Shown piece after piece: positions 47,164 through 55,983 of a stretch of DNA of 64,000 bases. Source of the stretch: an uncultured Clostridia bacterium (GTDB taxonomy: Bacteria > Bacillota > Clostridia > Christensenellales > UBA1242); contig CANBBP010000002.1 of NCBI GenBank assembly GCA_947366895.1, positions 62,001 to 126,000 of the forward strand, in the 5' to 3' direction. Under the pieces are notes generated by a model that did not search any database, was not told the origin of the DNA, and saw only the letters and a program-made list of their open reading frames with translations. Within the stretch, counting starts at the first letter, position 1; every line of letters begins with the position of its first letter. Made by a program: the position numbers and the translations under genes.

Positions 47164-48960
47164 ATGGATAGACAAAAAAATATTAGAAACTTTTGTATTA
47201 TAGCTCATATTGACCATGGGAAAAGTACTCTTGCAGATAGACTTATTGAAAAAACCGGAACTTTATCAAAAAGAGATTTAACTGAGCAAGTTTTGGATAG
47301 CATGGATATTGAAAGAGAAAGAGGAATAACAATTAAACTTACTCCTACAAGAATGTTTTATTCCTATGATAATGAAGAATATATATTAAATCTGATAGAT
47401 ACACCAGGACATGTAGACTTTACATATGAAGTTTCAAGGTCACTTAAAGCATGTGAAGGTGCAATTCTTGTTGTAGATGCGACACAAGGTGTTCAAGCCC
47501 AAACTTTAGCAAATGTTTATTTGGCATTAGAAAATGATTTAACAATTATTCCTGTTATAAATAAAATAGATTTACCAAGTGCAAGAGTAGAAGAAGTTAA
47601 AAAAGAGATAGAAGAAGTTATAGGTATTGATTGTAGTGATGCCCCTTTGATTTCTGCTAAAGAGGGTATTAATATTGAAAAAGTATTAGAGGCTATAGTG
47701 TTAAAAATACCTTCACCAAATGGAAAAGAAGATGAAGCTTTAAAGTCATTAATTTTTGATAGTTATTATGATAATTTTAAAGGTGCTGTTAGTTTAGTAA
47801 GGATATTTGAAGGTAGTGTAACTATTGGAACGAAAATTAAAATGATGCGTACAGGACTTAATTATGAAGTTACTGAGGTAGGTGTTTTTTGTCCTAGTCC
47901 TAAAGCTACAAAAATTTTACAGGCTGGTGATGTAGGTTATATTTGTGCAAGTATTAAAAATGTTTCCGAAACAAAAGTTGGTGACACTATTACAACCTTG
48001 GAAAATCCTACAAAAGAGGCATTATCAGGTTATAAAGATGTTAAGCCTATGGTTTATTGTGGCATTTTTTTAATAGATGGTGCAAAATATAACGATTTAA
48101 AAGATGCTTTAGAAAAATTAAAATTAAATGATGATTCCATTCAATATTCTCCTGAAGTGTCAACAGCTCTAGGTTTTGGCTTTAGGTGTGGTTTTTTAGG
48201 GTTACTTCATTTAGAGATAATCACGGAGAGATTAGAAAGAGAATTTAATTTAGATATTATTACAACAGCACCTAGTGTAAGTTATAAGGTTTATAAAAGT
48301 TCAGGTGAAATGTTTGAAATATCAAATCCCTCAGCATTGCCTCCTGTTACTGAAATTCAAGAAATTCAGGAACCTATTGCCAGTGTTTCTATATTTACCC
48401 CTCCAACTTATGTGGGTAATATCATGGAACTTTGTCAAAACAAAAGAGGCATATATCTTGATATGCAGTATCTTGATAGTAATAGGGTTCTTTTGAAGTA
48501 TGAAATTCCTCTAAATGAAATTGTATATGACTTTTTTGATGGGTTAAAATCTCGTTCAAAAGGTTATGCAAGTCTTGATTATGAAATTAATAAATATGAA
48601 AAAAGCGATTTAGTAAAATTAGATATACTTTTAAATAACGAAAAATGTGATGCATTAAGCGTTATTGTTCATAAATCGCAAGCATATTCAAGAGGCAAAA
48701 AACTTGCTGAAAAATTAAAAGAAGTTATTCCTCGCCAGTTGTTTGAGTTGCCTATTCAAGCATGTATTGGTGCAAAAGTAATTGCAAGAGAAACTGTAAA
48801 AGCTATGAGAAAAGATGTTCTTGCCAAATGTTATGGAGGAGATATTTCTCGTAAAAGAAAACTACTTGAAAAACAAAAGGAGGGTAAAAAGAGAATGCGA
48901 CAAATTGGTTCAGTTGAGATTCCTAGTGAAGCTTTTATGTCCATTCTTAAATTAGATTAA
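47164..48960 (+). CDS. lepA: Elongation factor 4 (LepA)
   Basis: LepA is a ribosome-bound translational GTPase related to EF-G. The G1 loop AHIDHGKST is at residues ~14-22, with RGITIKL (G2), DTPGHVDF (G3) and NKIDLP (G4). Domains II, III and V follow, and the LepA-specific C-terminal domain ends with the [20 protein letters not shown] segment. It is 598 aa, standard. Three bases separate it from hemW, the usual Firmicutes order lepA-hemW-hrcA. Confidence 0.97.
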   Translation: MDRQKNIRNFCIIAHIDHGKSTLADRLIEKTGTLSKRDLTEQVLDSMDIERERGITIKLTPTRMFYSYDNEEYILNLIDTPGHVDFTYEVSRSLKACEGAILVVDATQGVQAQTLANVYLALENDLTIIPVINKIDLPSARVEEVKKEIEEVIGIDCSDAPLISAKEGINIEKVLEAIVLKIPSPNGKEDEALKSLIFDSYYDNFKGAVSLVRIFEGSVTIGTKIKMMRTGLNYEVTEVGVFCPSPKATKILQAGDVGYICASIKNVSETKVGDTITTLENPTKEALSGYKDVKPMVYCGIFLIDGAKYNDLKDALEKLKLNDDSIQYSPEVSTALGFGFRCGFLGLLHLEIITERLEREFNLDIITTAPSVSYKVYKSSGEMFEISNPSALPPVTEIQEIQEPIASVSIFTPPTYVGNIMELCQNKRGIYLDMQYLDSNRVLLKYEIPLNEIVYDFFDGLKSRSKGYASLDYEINKYEKSDLVKLDILLNNEKCDALSVIVHKSQAYSRGKKLAEKLKEVIPRQLFELPIQACIGAKVIARETVKAMRKDVLAKCYGGDISRKRKLLEKQKEGKKRMRQIGSVEIPSEAFMSILKLD

Positions 48961-48963
48961 CAT

Positions 48964-50100
48964 ATGAAAAAATTATCGATATATATACATATTCCTTTTT
49001 GTACTCATAAATGTAGTTATTGTAACTTTATTTCATTTTGTAATTCAAATGATAAAAAGGAAGATTATATAAAAGCTCTTTGTGGTGAAATTCGTTTGCG
49101 TGGCAAAGAATATGGTAAATACTATGATATAACCTCTGTGTATATTGGAGGTGGAAGTCCTTCTACTTTAAAAGAAGGACAAGTTGCAAAAATAATGAGT
49201 GAACTTAAAAATAATTTTAGGTTACTACCTAATTCAGAAATAAGCATTGAGGTTAATCCTGAAAGTGTTACCGAAAAAAAATTGTTAGAATATAAACTTG
49301 TTGGCATTAATAGGTTAAGTATTGGTGGTCAAACTTTAAATCCAAAAATCTTACAATTATTAGGTAGAAAACATACAATAGAACAAACTAAAAACGTTAT
49401 TAAGTTAGCACAAAAAATAGGGTTTGATAATATTAATGTTGACATGATGCTAGCTTTACCAACCCAAAAATTAAAAGATGTTAAAAAAATGGCAACTTTT
49501 TTAGTTAAAAAGAATATTAAGCACATTTCACCATACTCATTAATTTTAGAACCTTCAACACCATTATACAAAATGGTATTAAATAAAAAAGTGACTCTTC
49601 CTTCGGAAGAACAATCAGTTGAAATGTATAATTTTGTGTTTAATTATTTAACAAAAAAAGGTTATTCAAGATATGAAGTTTCTAATTTCTCTTTACCAGA
49701 TTACGAAAGTTTACATAATTTAAATTATTGGAATATGGGAGAATATTTAGCATTTGGTCTTGCAGGTCATTCTTATATATCTTATACAAGATTTTCAAAT
49801 ACCGAAAATTTAGAAGACTATATAAATGAAATTTCTAAAAATAATATTCCAGTTATTAGTAAAGAAAAAATTACAATTTCTATGCGTAAAGATGAAACTT
49901 TAATGCTTGCACTAAGAACTAAAGAAGGGTTAAATTTAAAGGATTTTGATGCAAAGTTTAATTGTCATTTAATGACTGATAAAAAAAGAGAAATAGAATT
50001 TTTAACAATGCATAATTTTATTTCAGTAAAAAATGGTTTTTTACGAGTAAATGATAATGCTTTTTATGTTTTAAACAGTATAATTTCAAAACTTGTTTAA
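48964..50100 (+). CDS. hemW: Heme chaperone HemW (HemN-like radical SAM protein)
   Basis: HemW is a radical-SAM protein formerly called oxygen-independent coproporphyrinogen oxidase and now regarded as a heme chaperone. The cluster motif is CTHKCSYC (Cys13, Cys17, Cys20) followed by N-F, the C-x-F ending that separates HemW from true HemN. YIGGGSPSTL, EVNPES and GGQTLNPKIL follow as expected, with a C-terminal HemN domain. 378 aa is typical. In many Firmicutes the next gene is hrcA; here ~6.5 kb of other genes intervene. Confidence 0.93.
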   Translation: MKKLSIYIHIPFCTHKCSYCNFISFCNSNDKKEDYIKALCGEIRLRGKEYGKYYDITSVYIGGGSPSTLKEGQVAKIMSELKNNFRLLPNSEISIEVNPESVTEKKLLEYKLVGINRLSIGGQTLNPKILQLLGRKHTIEQTKNVIKLAQKIGFDNINVDMMLALPTQKLKDVKKMATFLVKKNIKHISPYSLILEPSTPLYKMVLNKKVTLPSEEQSVEMYNFVFNYLTKKGYSRYEVSNFSLPDYESLHNLNYWNMGEYLAFGLAGHSYISYTRFSNTENLEDYINEISKNNIPVISKEKITISMRKDETLMLALRTKEGLNLKDFDAKFNCHLMTDKKREIEFLTMHNFISVKNGFLRVNDNAFYVLNSIISKLV

Positions 50101-50105
50101 TAAAA

Positions 50106-50136
50106 AAATAGGCAAATGAAAGCCTATTTTTTTGTG
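50106..50136 (+). terminator. Terminator after hemW
   Basis: ATAGGC and GCCTAT form a stem with flanking A/T pairing and are followed by a T-run. It separates the lepA-hemW operon from the kinase-like array. Confidence 0.75.
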
Positions 50137-50251
50137 CATAACAAACAAAAATAATATTATATATTGTAATATATATATTAATTTAGTAAAATTATATTAC
50201 TTAAAATATTGTAAATTATATTAATTAAAATAAAATTAATCTATCTGAAAA

Positions 50252-50280
50252 TTGTATTAATTTTGTCTTTAAGTTATAGT
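50252..50280 (+). promoter_or_regulatory. Candidate promoter for the kinase-like array
   Basis: TTGTAT (50252-50257), 17-base spacer, TATAGT (50275-50280). Moderate match; ~35 bases before the first ATG. Confidence 0.4.
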
Positions 50281-50315
50281 TAAAAATATTAGATTTTTAA
50301 AAGGAGAATGCCTTT

Positions 50316-51149
50316 ATGTATGATAATGGTTTATTAAAGTATTATAAAAATGGATCTTATAATGGTTTTTTAGATGCAAGTAATATGCCATTATCTTTAA
50401 TTAAAAAGTTAGGGCCAAGACTAAATTTATGTAGTCTTCCTGAGGGTATGTTTTATAGTAAATATGCAGGAGATTCAATTTTAGGGAAAAGAATAGTAGA
50501 TGCAGAGATATTGGTAAGTCAAATATATAATAGGGCAGGATTAAGAAGTGCAGTTTATTTACCAGTTAATTTAAATGGGATAAATACTATATTGTCAAAT
50601 AATATAGAAACTCAGGATACCTTAATTGCTGGGGATTGTATTAAAAGTTTTTCTAGGGATAGCGAAACTTTTCCTATGGATTTTTTAAGTTCTTCTCATA
50701 CAAAAGAAGAAGTTTTAAAATATTTTACTGATAGAGCCTTAGAACAACAAATAAAAATGAGAGTATATGATACAGCAAGTTATATAGGAGATAGACATAC
50801 TGGGAATTATTTGTATACTTTAAATGATGGAAAAATTGATGGTGTATCGTGTATAGATTTTGAAGTTAGTGGATTAGTTCTTGGTGAATCTACAAGAGAG
50901 GAAGAAGGTTATCCAAATGATTTTATTGAAGGAGATTTAACAAGGCAACAATTGTTGGAAAAATATAAAACTAGTTCATTAGTGTCTTATTTTATTGATA
51001 AATCTCAACTTGCTGAGGAAATAGGTTCAATTAATCCTCAAGAAGTCGCAGACGATATAAAAGTGTCAACAGGCTACGAAATTGATAGTGGGTACACTCA
51101 ATTTTTAGCAAGGTCGTATAATGAAGTAGCAGAAAGTTTAATTCAATAA
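50316..51149 (+). CDS. Kinase-like array protein 1 (277 aa)
   Basis: This is the first of five tandem paralogues of an unassigned family. Every member starts M[YF]DNGLLK. Kinase-fold signatures: candidate ATP-binding Lys49 (GMFYSK), candidate helix-C Glu64 (DAEILVSQIYNRAG), catalytic-loop Asp159-Arg-His161 and Asn164 (YIGDRHTGN), and metal-binding Asp181 (CIDFEVSG). The loop matches the DRHxxN of PI3/PI4-type and HipA-type kinases. The tail (LAEEIGSINPQEVADDIK ... SYNEVAESLIQ) is shared by all five. No signal peptide or membrane segment is present. AAAGGAG precedes the ATG. Substrate unknown; a phosphotransferase role is inferred from motifs. Confidence 0.75.
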   Translation: MYDNGLLKYYKNGSYNGFLDASNMPLSLIKKLGPRLNLCSLPEGMFYSKYAGDSILGKRIVDAEILVSQIYNRAGLRSAVYLPVNLNGINTILSNNIETQDTLIAGDCIKSFSRDSETFPMDFLSSSHTKEEVLKYFTDRALEQQIKMRVYDTASYIGDRHTGNYLYTLNDGKIDGVSCIDFEVSGLVLGESTREEEGYPNDFIEGDLTRQQLLEKYKTSSLVSYFIDKSQLAEEIGSINPQEVADDIKVSTGYEIDSGYTQFLARSYNEVAESLIQ

Positions 51150-51179
51150 TTAAATTTTTAAATAAAGAAGGGAACTTTA

Positions 51180-52016
51180 ATGTTTGATAATGGTCTTTTA
51201 AAATATTATGCTGAACATAATTATAGGAATGGGTTATTAGATGCAAAGGATATAGGTTTAGTTGAAGAAGAAAAAGTTACCCATAGAGTTAAAGCTTGTA
51301 ATAGCGAAGCAGGAAGACTTTTTAAAAGAATAAATGGTGATAGATTATTCGACAAAATGGTTACTGATAGTCAGGTATTACTTAGTCAAATATATAATAG
51401 AGCAGGTCTTGCAAGTGCAGTTTATTTTCCTGCACAAAATAAGGGTAAAAAATTTTTGTTATCAAATAGTGTAGTATCATCTGAAACTAAAATTGCAAGT
51501 GATTATATAGAAGGTTTTCCAAAATATGAATATCGATTTCCAATTGATTTTTTAAATAGTCGACATTCAGGAAATATTGTGGAACAGTATTTTACTGATA
51601 GAGCATTAATTCAACAAAGTATTATGAGAGTTTATGATTTAGCTTGCTATAATAATGACCGTCATTATGCAAACTTTTTTTATAAACTTTTAGATGGTAA
51701 GGCAGATGATATAGTCGGAATAGATTTTGAAGTGGGAAGTTGTGCTTTTTTTCCAGATGATAAATTAACTGATGTTTTCTTTAACGATTTTGATACAAAT
51801 ATGATGTCAAGGAATGGATTATTGGAGAGATTTAAAGAAGATGAAAATTTTGCTATCCTTATAGATAAACCACAACTTGCTGAAGAAATAGGTTCTATTA
51901 ATCCTATAGATGTGGCACAAGATATTAAACAAACTATTGGTTATCAAGTTGATCCAAAATTACCAGAGTTACTTTCAAGGTCCTTTGATGAGGTTGCTGA
52001 AACTTTAATTCAATAA
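51180..52016 (+). CDS. Kinase-like array protein 2 (278 aa), possibly impaired
   Basis: This paralogue has the same start (MFDNGLLKYY) and tail (LAEEIGSINPIDVAQDIK). The catalytic loop is kept (NNDRHYAN: Asp160, His162, Asn165), as is the metal Asp182 in GIDFEVGS. Two N-lobe positions differ from the other four: the residue aligned with the candidate lysine is Arg50 (LFKR, with a Lys one place earlier), and the helix-C glutamate is Gln65 (DSQVLLSQ). This copy may be a pseudokinase or may use the shifted lysine. It lies only 30 bases after protein 1, so the two are probably co-transcribed. Confidence 0.75.
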   Translation: MFDNGLLKYYAEHNYRNGLLDAKDIGLVEEEKVTHRVKACNSEAGRLFKRINGDRLFDKMVTDSQVLLSQIYNRAGLASAVYFPAQNKGKKFLLSNSVVSSETKIASDYIEGFPKYEYRFPIDFLNSRHSGNIVEQYFTDRALIQQSIMRVYDLACYNNDRHYANFFYKLLDGKADDIVGIDFEVGSCAFFPDDKLTDVFFNDFDTNMMSRNGLLERFKEDENFAILIDKPQLAEEIGSINPIDVAQDIKQTIGYQVDPKLPELLSRSFDEVAETLIQ

Positions 52017-52096
52017 AAAAATTAAAAAATAAAATATAAAAGTGTATTTATAAATGTAATTTCATTTATTAAAAAATATATTAGGAGGGTAAAATT

Positions 52097-53041
52097 ATGT
52101 ATGATAATGGGTTATTAAAACATTTTGAAGATAATTCAACCAGTGGTGGATTTTTAAATGTTGGTCGTGAAGGCTTTATAAAAAATTTAGATACAATAAT
52201 TTCTAAAACTTCAAAATGTATTGTAGGAGACCATTCCTTTTATTCTAAAACACATAATTCAAATGGCACCCTTAATAAACTTCAAGCAGATGCTGAAATA
52301 TTGTTAAGCCAACTTTATGCAAAGGCAGGAATTAATAGTTCAATATATTTACCAGCAGAAAGCCATGGCGGAAAATTTTTATTGTGCGATGATGTTGAAA
52401 AATCAAATGTTTTACTTGCTTGTGATTTCTTATCAAAAAGATTTCAATCAAGTAGGCAAAGGGTAAGACCTTTTTTATCAAGCGATAAGCATGGTATTAA
52501 TCCAAGTAGATGTTTAACTTTACATGCAATGCAACAACAAACTAAAATGAGAATTTTAGATACTGCAAGTTTTAATACTGATAGACATCTTGCGAATTTC
52601 TTTTATACTCTTGAAAGAAGAGCCTCTGAATCAAGAGAGCAAAATGATGAGGATAAGTCTATGGCAGGTCAAATTATGGATTATTTTAAATCGTTAAAAC
52701 CTGATAAGGCTGATGATATAGTTGCTATAGATTTTGAGTCTAGTGGTAAAAATGTTGCCAAAATGCAAAATGGTTATAAATACGGAGATATGTTTGACGG
52801 ATATATGAATGACTTTCAAAGAGGGCTAATGAAGAGACCTGAAATGATAGATGAATTTAAAAATAATGAGGCTCTTGCTGAACTTATTGATAAAGAAGAT
52901 TTTGCAGAGGTTATTGGTTCACTAAATCCTAGTGAGGTGGCACAGGATATTAAAGCTACCATAGGTTATGAAGTAGATAGTGGTTTTGTAGATACTTTAT
53001 CAAAATCTTATGATGATATGGCTGAAATTCTTGCTCAGTAA
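52097..53041 (+). CDS. Kinase-like array protein 3 (314 aa)
   Basis: Signatures: Lys51 (SFYSK), Glu67 (DAEILLSQLYAKAG), NTDRHLAN (Asp162, His164, Asn167) and Asp212 (AIDFESSG). Between the loop and the metal Asp it has a ~35-residue charged insert (ERRASESREQNDEDKSM then AGQIMDYFKSL) that copy 4 shares in part and copies 1 and 2 lack. The tail reads FAEVIGSLNPSEVAQDIK. TTAGGAGGG before the ATG is the strongest ribosome-binding site of the array, so this copy may be the most translated. The AMQQQTKMRILDTAS helix before the loop is nearly identical in copies 3, 4 and 5. Confidence 0.75.
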   Translation: MYDNGLLKHFEDNSTSGGFLNVGREGFIKNLDTIISKTSKCIVGDHSFYSKTHNSNGTLNKLQADAEILLSQLYAKAGINSSIYLPAESHGGKFLLCDDVEKSNVLLACDFLSKRFQSSRQRVRPFLSSDKHGINPSRCLTLHAMQQQTKMRILDTASFNTDRHLANFFYTLERRASESREQNDEDKSMAGQIMDYFKSLKPDKADDIVAIDFESSGKNVAKMQNGYKYGDMFDGYMNDFQRGLMKRPEMIDEFKNNEALAELIDKEDFAEVIGSLNPSEVAQDIKATIGYEVDSGFVDTLSKSYDDMAEILAQ

Positions 53042-53113
53042 ATGTAAATTAATTTATAAAAAGAACCAAAATAATTTATAAATTAAATTATACTCTTAAG
53101 GAAAAATAATTTT

Positions 53114-54088
53114 ATGTTTGATAATGGTTTATTAAAATATTATAGAGATTTAAAAAGTGAGAATGGGGTTTTATCAACTGATTTTTTAAGTTTATCTGAA
53201 AGTTTGCCTAAAACTGATTTTGATATTAAAGTAGTAGAAATAGATGGAAAATCCTATTATGTAAAATCTACCAATAGAGAAAATTACCCTTATTCTTCTA
53301 AGAAAAGTAAATATAAAATGGATTCAGAAATATTGTTAAGTCAAATATATTCAAGAACTGGTATTGAAAGTGCTATATATTTGCCTCTATTACATGGGAA
53401 TAGACAATATTTAATTAGTGATGATGTTAAAAATAAAAGAGTGGTAACAGCAAACGCACATTTAAATTCTTATTTAGCAGGTACTGGAGTTCGTGCAATT
53501 CCATTTTTAAAAGATAATAAAAATTTTGTAGTTGAACCAGAAAATGTTTTAAATGAGAATACTATGCAACAACAAACAAAAATGCGAATTTTAGATACTG
53601 CAAGTTATAATACAGATAGACATCCTCTCAATTTTTTTTATAAGTTAAGTCATTCTTTACAAGAACCGCCAAAAGATCTAGAAGAAATGTTTTCAGGATT
53701 AAAAAGTCCTAAAATTAGTTCACAAATAATGAGATATTATAGAAATTTATTACCCAATATAGCGACAGATGTTGTAAGCATAGATTACGGAGCAAGTGGA
53801 ACAATAATGTCTGATATAGCACAAGATAAACAAAATTCAGACACTTTATATGAAAATGATTTTGGTTATGTTTCTTTATCAAGAGAAAATATGATTAATG
53901 AAATAGAAACAAATGAACAGCTTGCACAACTTATAGATAAAAAGGATTTAGCCGAGGTTATAGGTTCGATTAATCCTAGTTTAGTGGCACAAGATGTTAA
54001 AGATACTATAGGCTATGAAGTGGATAGCAGTTTAGTTGATATATTGTCAAAGTCTTATGATGACATGGCAGAAACATTACTTAAATAA
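53114..54088 (+). CDS. Kinase-like array protein 4 (324 aa)
   Basis: This is the longest copy. Signatures: Lys51 (YYVK), Glu72 (DSEILLSQIYSRTG), NTDRHPLN (Asp168, His170, Asn173) and Asp224 in SIDYGASG, where Gly replaces the Glu of the others and recalls the IDFG of PI3-type kinases. It has the insert with SSQIMRYYRNLLPN, similar to copy 3. The tail reads LAEVIGSINPSLVAQDVK ... SYDDMAETLLK. The ribosome-binding site is modest (TAAGGA). It is 72 bases after copy 3. Confidence 0.75.
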   Translation: MFDNGLLKYYRDLKSENGVLSTDFLSLSESLPKTDFDIKVVEIDGKSYYVKSTNRENYPYSSKKSKYKMDSEILLSQIYSRTGIESAIYLPLLHGNRQYLISDDVKNKRVVTANAHLNSYLAGTGVRAIPFLKDNKNFVVEPENVLNENTMQQQTKMRILDTASYNTDRHPLNFFYKLSHSLQEPPKDLEEMFSGLKSPKISSQIMRYYRNLLPNIATDVVSIDYGASGTIMSDIAQDKQNSDTLYENDFGYVSLSRENMINEIETNEQLAQLIDKKDLAEVIGSINPSLVAQDVKDTIGYEVDSSLVDILSKSYDDMAETLLK

Positions 54089-54176
54089 TAATAAGTAAAA
54101 TATTAAAGACAAAAATATAAATTAAATAACCATAATATTTGGTTATTTTAATAAGTAAAAAATAAGGAAATATAAT

Positions 54177-55103
54177 ATGTATGATAATGGACTTTTAAAA
54201 TATTATAGAGAAAAAGCTTATAAAGATGGTGTATTAATATGTGAAGATATTCCTGGTTTGAAACATAGAGGTGGGTTAGGAAGAATAAGTATATTTGATG
54301 TAGATGGTCATAAATTTTATACAAAGGTTTCATCTTATAGTTGCGGTTCTCCTAAAAGAATGCAAGATGCGGAAGTTTTAATTAGTCAGATATATAATAA
54401 AGCGGGCATTAAAAGTGCTATATATTTACCTGCCTCAATGTTTTCTTCTTCAGATATGGTAATATCTAATGATATTCAATCTAGTTCTGTTATATTAGCG
54501 GAAGATTTTTTGGACAAAGTTAATAAAGAATCTTTTTATTATTTGCCAAATTTTTTATTTCCAGGCATAGAAGATGTAGACATGTCTAAACATTTTACAA
54601 CCCATGCATTACAACAACAAACCAAGTTACGTATATATGATATTGCAAGTTATAATACTGATAGACATCAAGGAAATTTCTTTTATGAGTTAGAGCAAGA
54701 AACTCAAACTCTAGATTCAGGCAATAGACAAACTGCACAATCTAATATGTCAAATAGGGCAGATGACATTGTTGTTATTGATAGTGAACAAAGCGGACTT
54801 ATTAGTCATAGTATATTAGATTCTATGGGAGATTCACAAGATGAAGGTTCTATAGCAACTTTTTATTATAATGATTTTTATAATGGAAGGTTAGATAGAG
54901 ATGCTATTTTAAAACAATTAAGAGACAATGAACATCTTGCCGATTTATTAAACAAATCAGAACTAGCTGAGGAGATGGGGGCTATTAGTCCAAAAAGTGT
55001 TGCTCAAGATATTAAAGATACTATTGGTTATGAGGTAGAACCTAAGTATGTTGATTTTTTAGAAAAAAGTTATGATGAGGTAGCAGAAACATTAATTAAA
55101 TAG
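54177..55103 (+). CDS. Kinase-like array protein 5 (308 aa)
   Basis: This is the last copy of the array. Signatures: Lys50 (KFYTK), Glu66 (DAEVLISQIYNKAG), NTDRHQGN (Asp162, His164, Asn167) and Asp202 (VIDSEQSG; Ser replaces Phe). The insert before the metal Asp is polar and Gln/Asn-rich. The tail is LAEEMGAISPKSVAQDIK ... SYDEVAETLIK. It is followed by an A/T-flanked hairpin near 55140-55168 that should end transcription of the array and of the convergent SLOG gene. Confidence 0.75.
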   Translation: MYDNGLLKYYREKAYKDGVLICEDIPGLKHRGGLGRISIFDVDGHKFYTKVSSYSCGSPKRMQDAEVLISQIYNKAGIKSAIYLPASMFSSSDMVISNDIQSSSVILAEDFLDKVNKESFYYLPNFLFPGIEDVDMSKHFTTHALQQQTKLRIYDIASYNTDRHQGNFFYELEQETQTLDSGNRQTAQSNMSNRADDIVVIDSEQSGLISHSILDSMGDSQDEGSIATFYYNDFYNGRLDRDAILKQLRDNEHLADLLNKSELAEEMGAISPKSVAQDIKDTIGYEVEPKYVDFLEKSYDEVAETLIK

Positions 55104-55139
55104 AAAATATAAATTGATTAATAAACATTAATTCTAAAA

Positions 55140-55168
55140 TAAAAAAGAGTATTTTAATACTCTTTTTA
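55140..55168. terminator. Bidirectional terminator between array and SLOG gene
   Basis: AAAAAAGAGTATT pairs with AATACTCTTTTT across a very short loop; convergent genes lie on both sides. Confidence 0.75.
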
Positions 55169-55170
55169 TA

Positions 55171-55683
55171 TTATGGTTTTATTATTTTAATCTTAATACC
55201 TTTTTCTTTTGCAAGTTTAATAGTGTTTCTTGTACCTCCTGCACTGCCATTATAACAGGCTATACAAAATGCTGAATTTTCTATCATATATTTATTTCTA
55301 TCATTCATACATGTTCTTGTATAATTTTTAGACAATATAAATATTTCATCACATTTATTTAATAAATTTTTATATCGTTGTTGTTGAGACTGTTTCCACC
55401 TAATTTCTAGATTAAGACAAGGAATAATAGCGATAATCTTAATATGCTCATATTCACATCTTAATTCAAGTAATATTTCTATGGCTATCATGTCAAAACC
55501 TTCTGCCATGCCAGTAAGAAAATAAGTTATATCTTCCTTTTCAATTGCATTAATAAAAACTTTTTTACAAACTTTTTTAAAAGCCTTACAACTATTGCTT
55601 TCTTCATTGTAGCCCCATGGCAATCCTTTTGGTCTATGTCCTGTTAAACATAAAGTTTTTTCTTTTTTGAATTTTATATTCAT
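55171..55683 (-). CDS. SLOG-family protein (DUF1273/YpsA-like)
   Basis: The N-terminal TGHRPKGLPWGY is the signature of the DUF1273/YpsA branch of SLOG proteins, Rossmann-type folds predicted to bind nucleotides or nucleotide derivatives. Further family features are FLTGMAEGFDMIAIEILLEL and the C-terminal YNGSAGGTRNTIKLAKEKG. It is 170 aa, usual for the family. SLOG proteins are often found in stress, mobile-element and defence contexts. It is divergent from an XRE gene and has a consensus-like promoter with GGGTAA motifs, so control by that regulator is likely. The kinase-like array ends ~70 bases beyond its stop codon. Confidence 0.88.
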   Translation of the reverse strand: MNIKFKKEKTLCLTGHRPKGLPWGYNEESNSCKAFKKVCKKVFINAIEKEDITYFLTGMAEGFDMIAIEILLELRCEYEHIKIIAIIPCLNLEIRWKQSQQQRYKNLLNKCDEIFILSKNYTRTCMNDRNKYMIENSAFCIACYNGSAGGTRNTIKLAKEKGIKIKIIKP

Positions 55684-55708
55684 AGTAATATCCTTTTAAT
55701 TTTTAAAA

Positions 55709-55723
55709 GGGTAATAATTACCC
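55709..55723. promoter_or_regulatory. Palindromic operator candidate GGGTAAT-A-ATTACCC
   Basis: This perfect palindrome lies between the SLOG and XRE genes. The half-site GGGTAA recurs at 55740-55745, in the spacer of the SLOG promoter, and at 55994-55999 just before the second HTH frame. It is a likely binding site for the adjacent XRE protein. Confidence 0.55.
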
Positions 55724-55733
55724 ACTTTCACAT

Positions 55734-55762
55734 ATATTAGGGTAAATGTGGCACAATGTCAA
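55734..55762 (-). promoter_or_regulatory. Promoter of the SLOG gene
   Basis: Minus strand: TTGACA (55757-55762), 17-base spacer containing the GGGTAA half-site (as TTACCC), TAATAT (55734-55739). Confidence 0.65.
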
Positions 55763-55776
55763 GTAGGGAATGATAT

Positions 55777-55983
55777 ATGAAAGATTATTGTGCAAGGTTA
55801 ATAGAATTAAGAAAAGAAAATTCATATACACAAGACTATGTAGCAAATTATTTGAAAATTGATCGTTCAAATTATAGTAAATATGAATTAGGGAAGTTAG
55901 AACTTAATATAGATATGCTAATTGCTTTATCGAAATTATATAATGTTACTACAGATTATATTCTTTGTTTAACTGATTATTAA
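55777..55983 (+). CDS. XRE-family helix-turn-helix regulator, 68 aa
   Basis: This is a single Cro/CI-type HTH domain: RLIELRKENSYTQDYVANYL, DRSNYSKYELGKLELNIDML and the closing YNVTTDYILCLTDY. It has no extra domain and probably acts as a dimeric repressor of its own gene and of the divergent SLOG gene through the GGGTAA sites. A second HTH frame continues in the same reading frame straight after its TAA stop. Confidence 0.88.
   Translation: MKDYCARLIELRKENSYTQDYVANYLKIDRSNYSKYELGKLELNIDMLIALSKLYNVTTDYILCLTDY

Noticed and set aside
50316-55103. Possible tandem DNA repeat or assembly duplication
   Set aside because: The five copies are diverged in protein sequence and length with distinct spacers, so they are true paralogues and not an assembly artefact.
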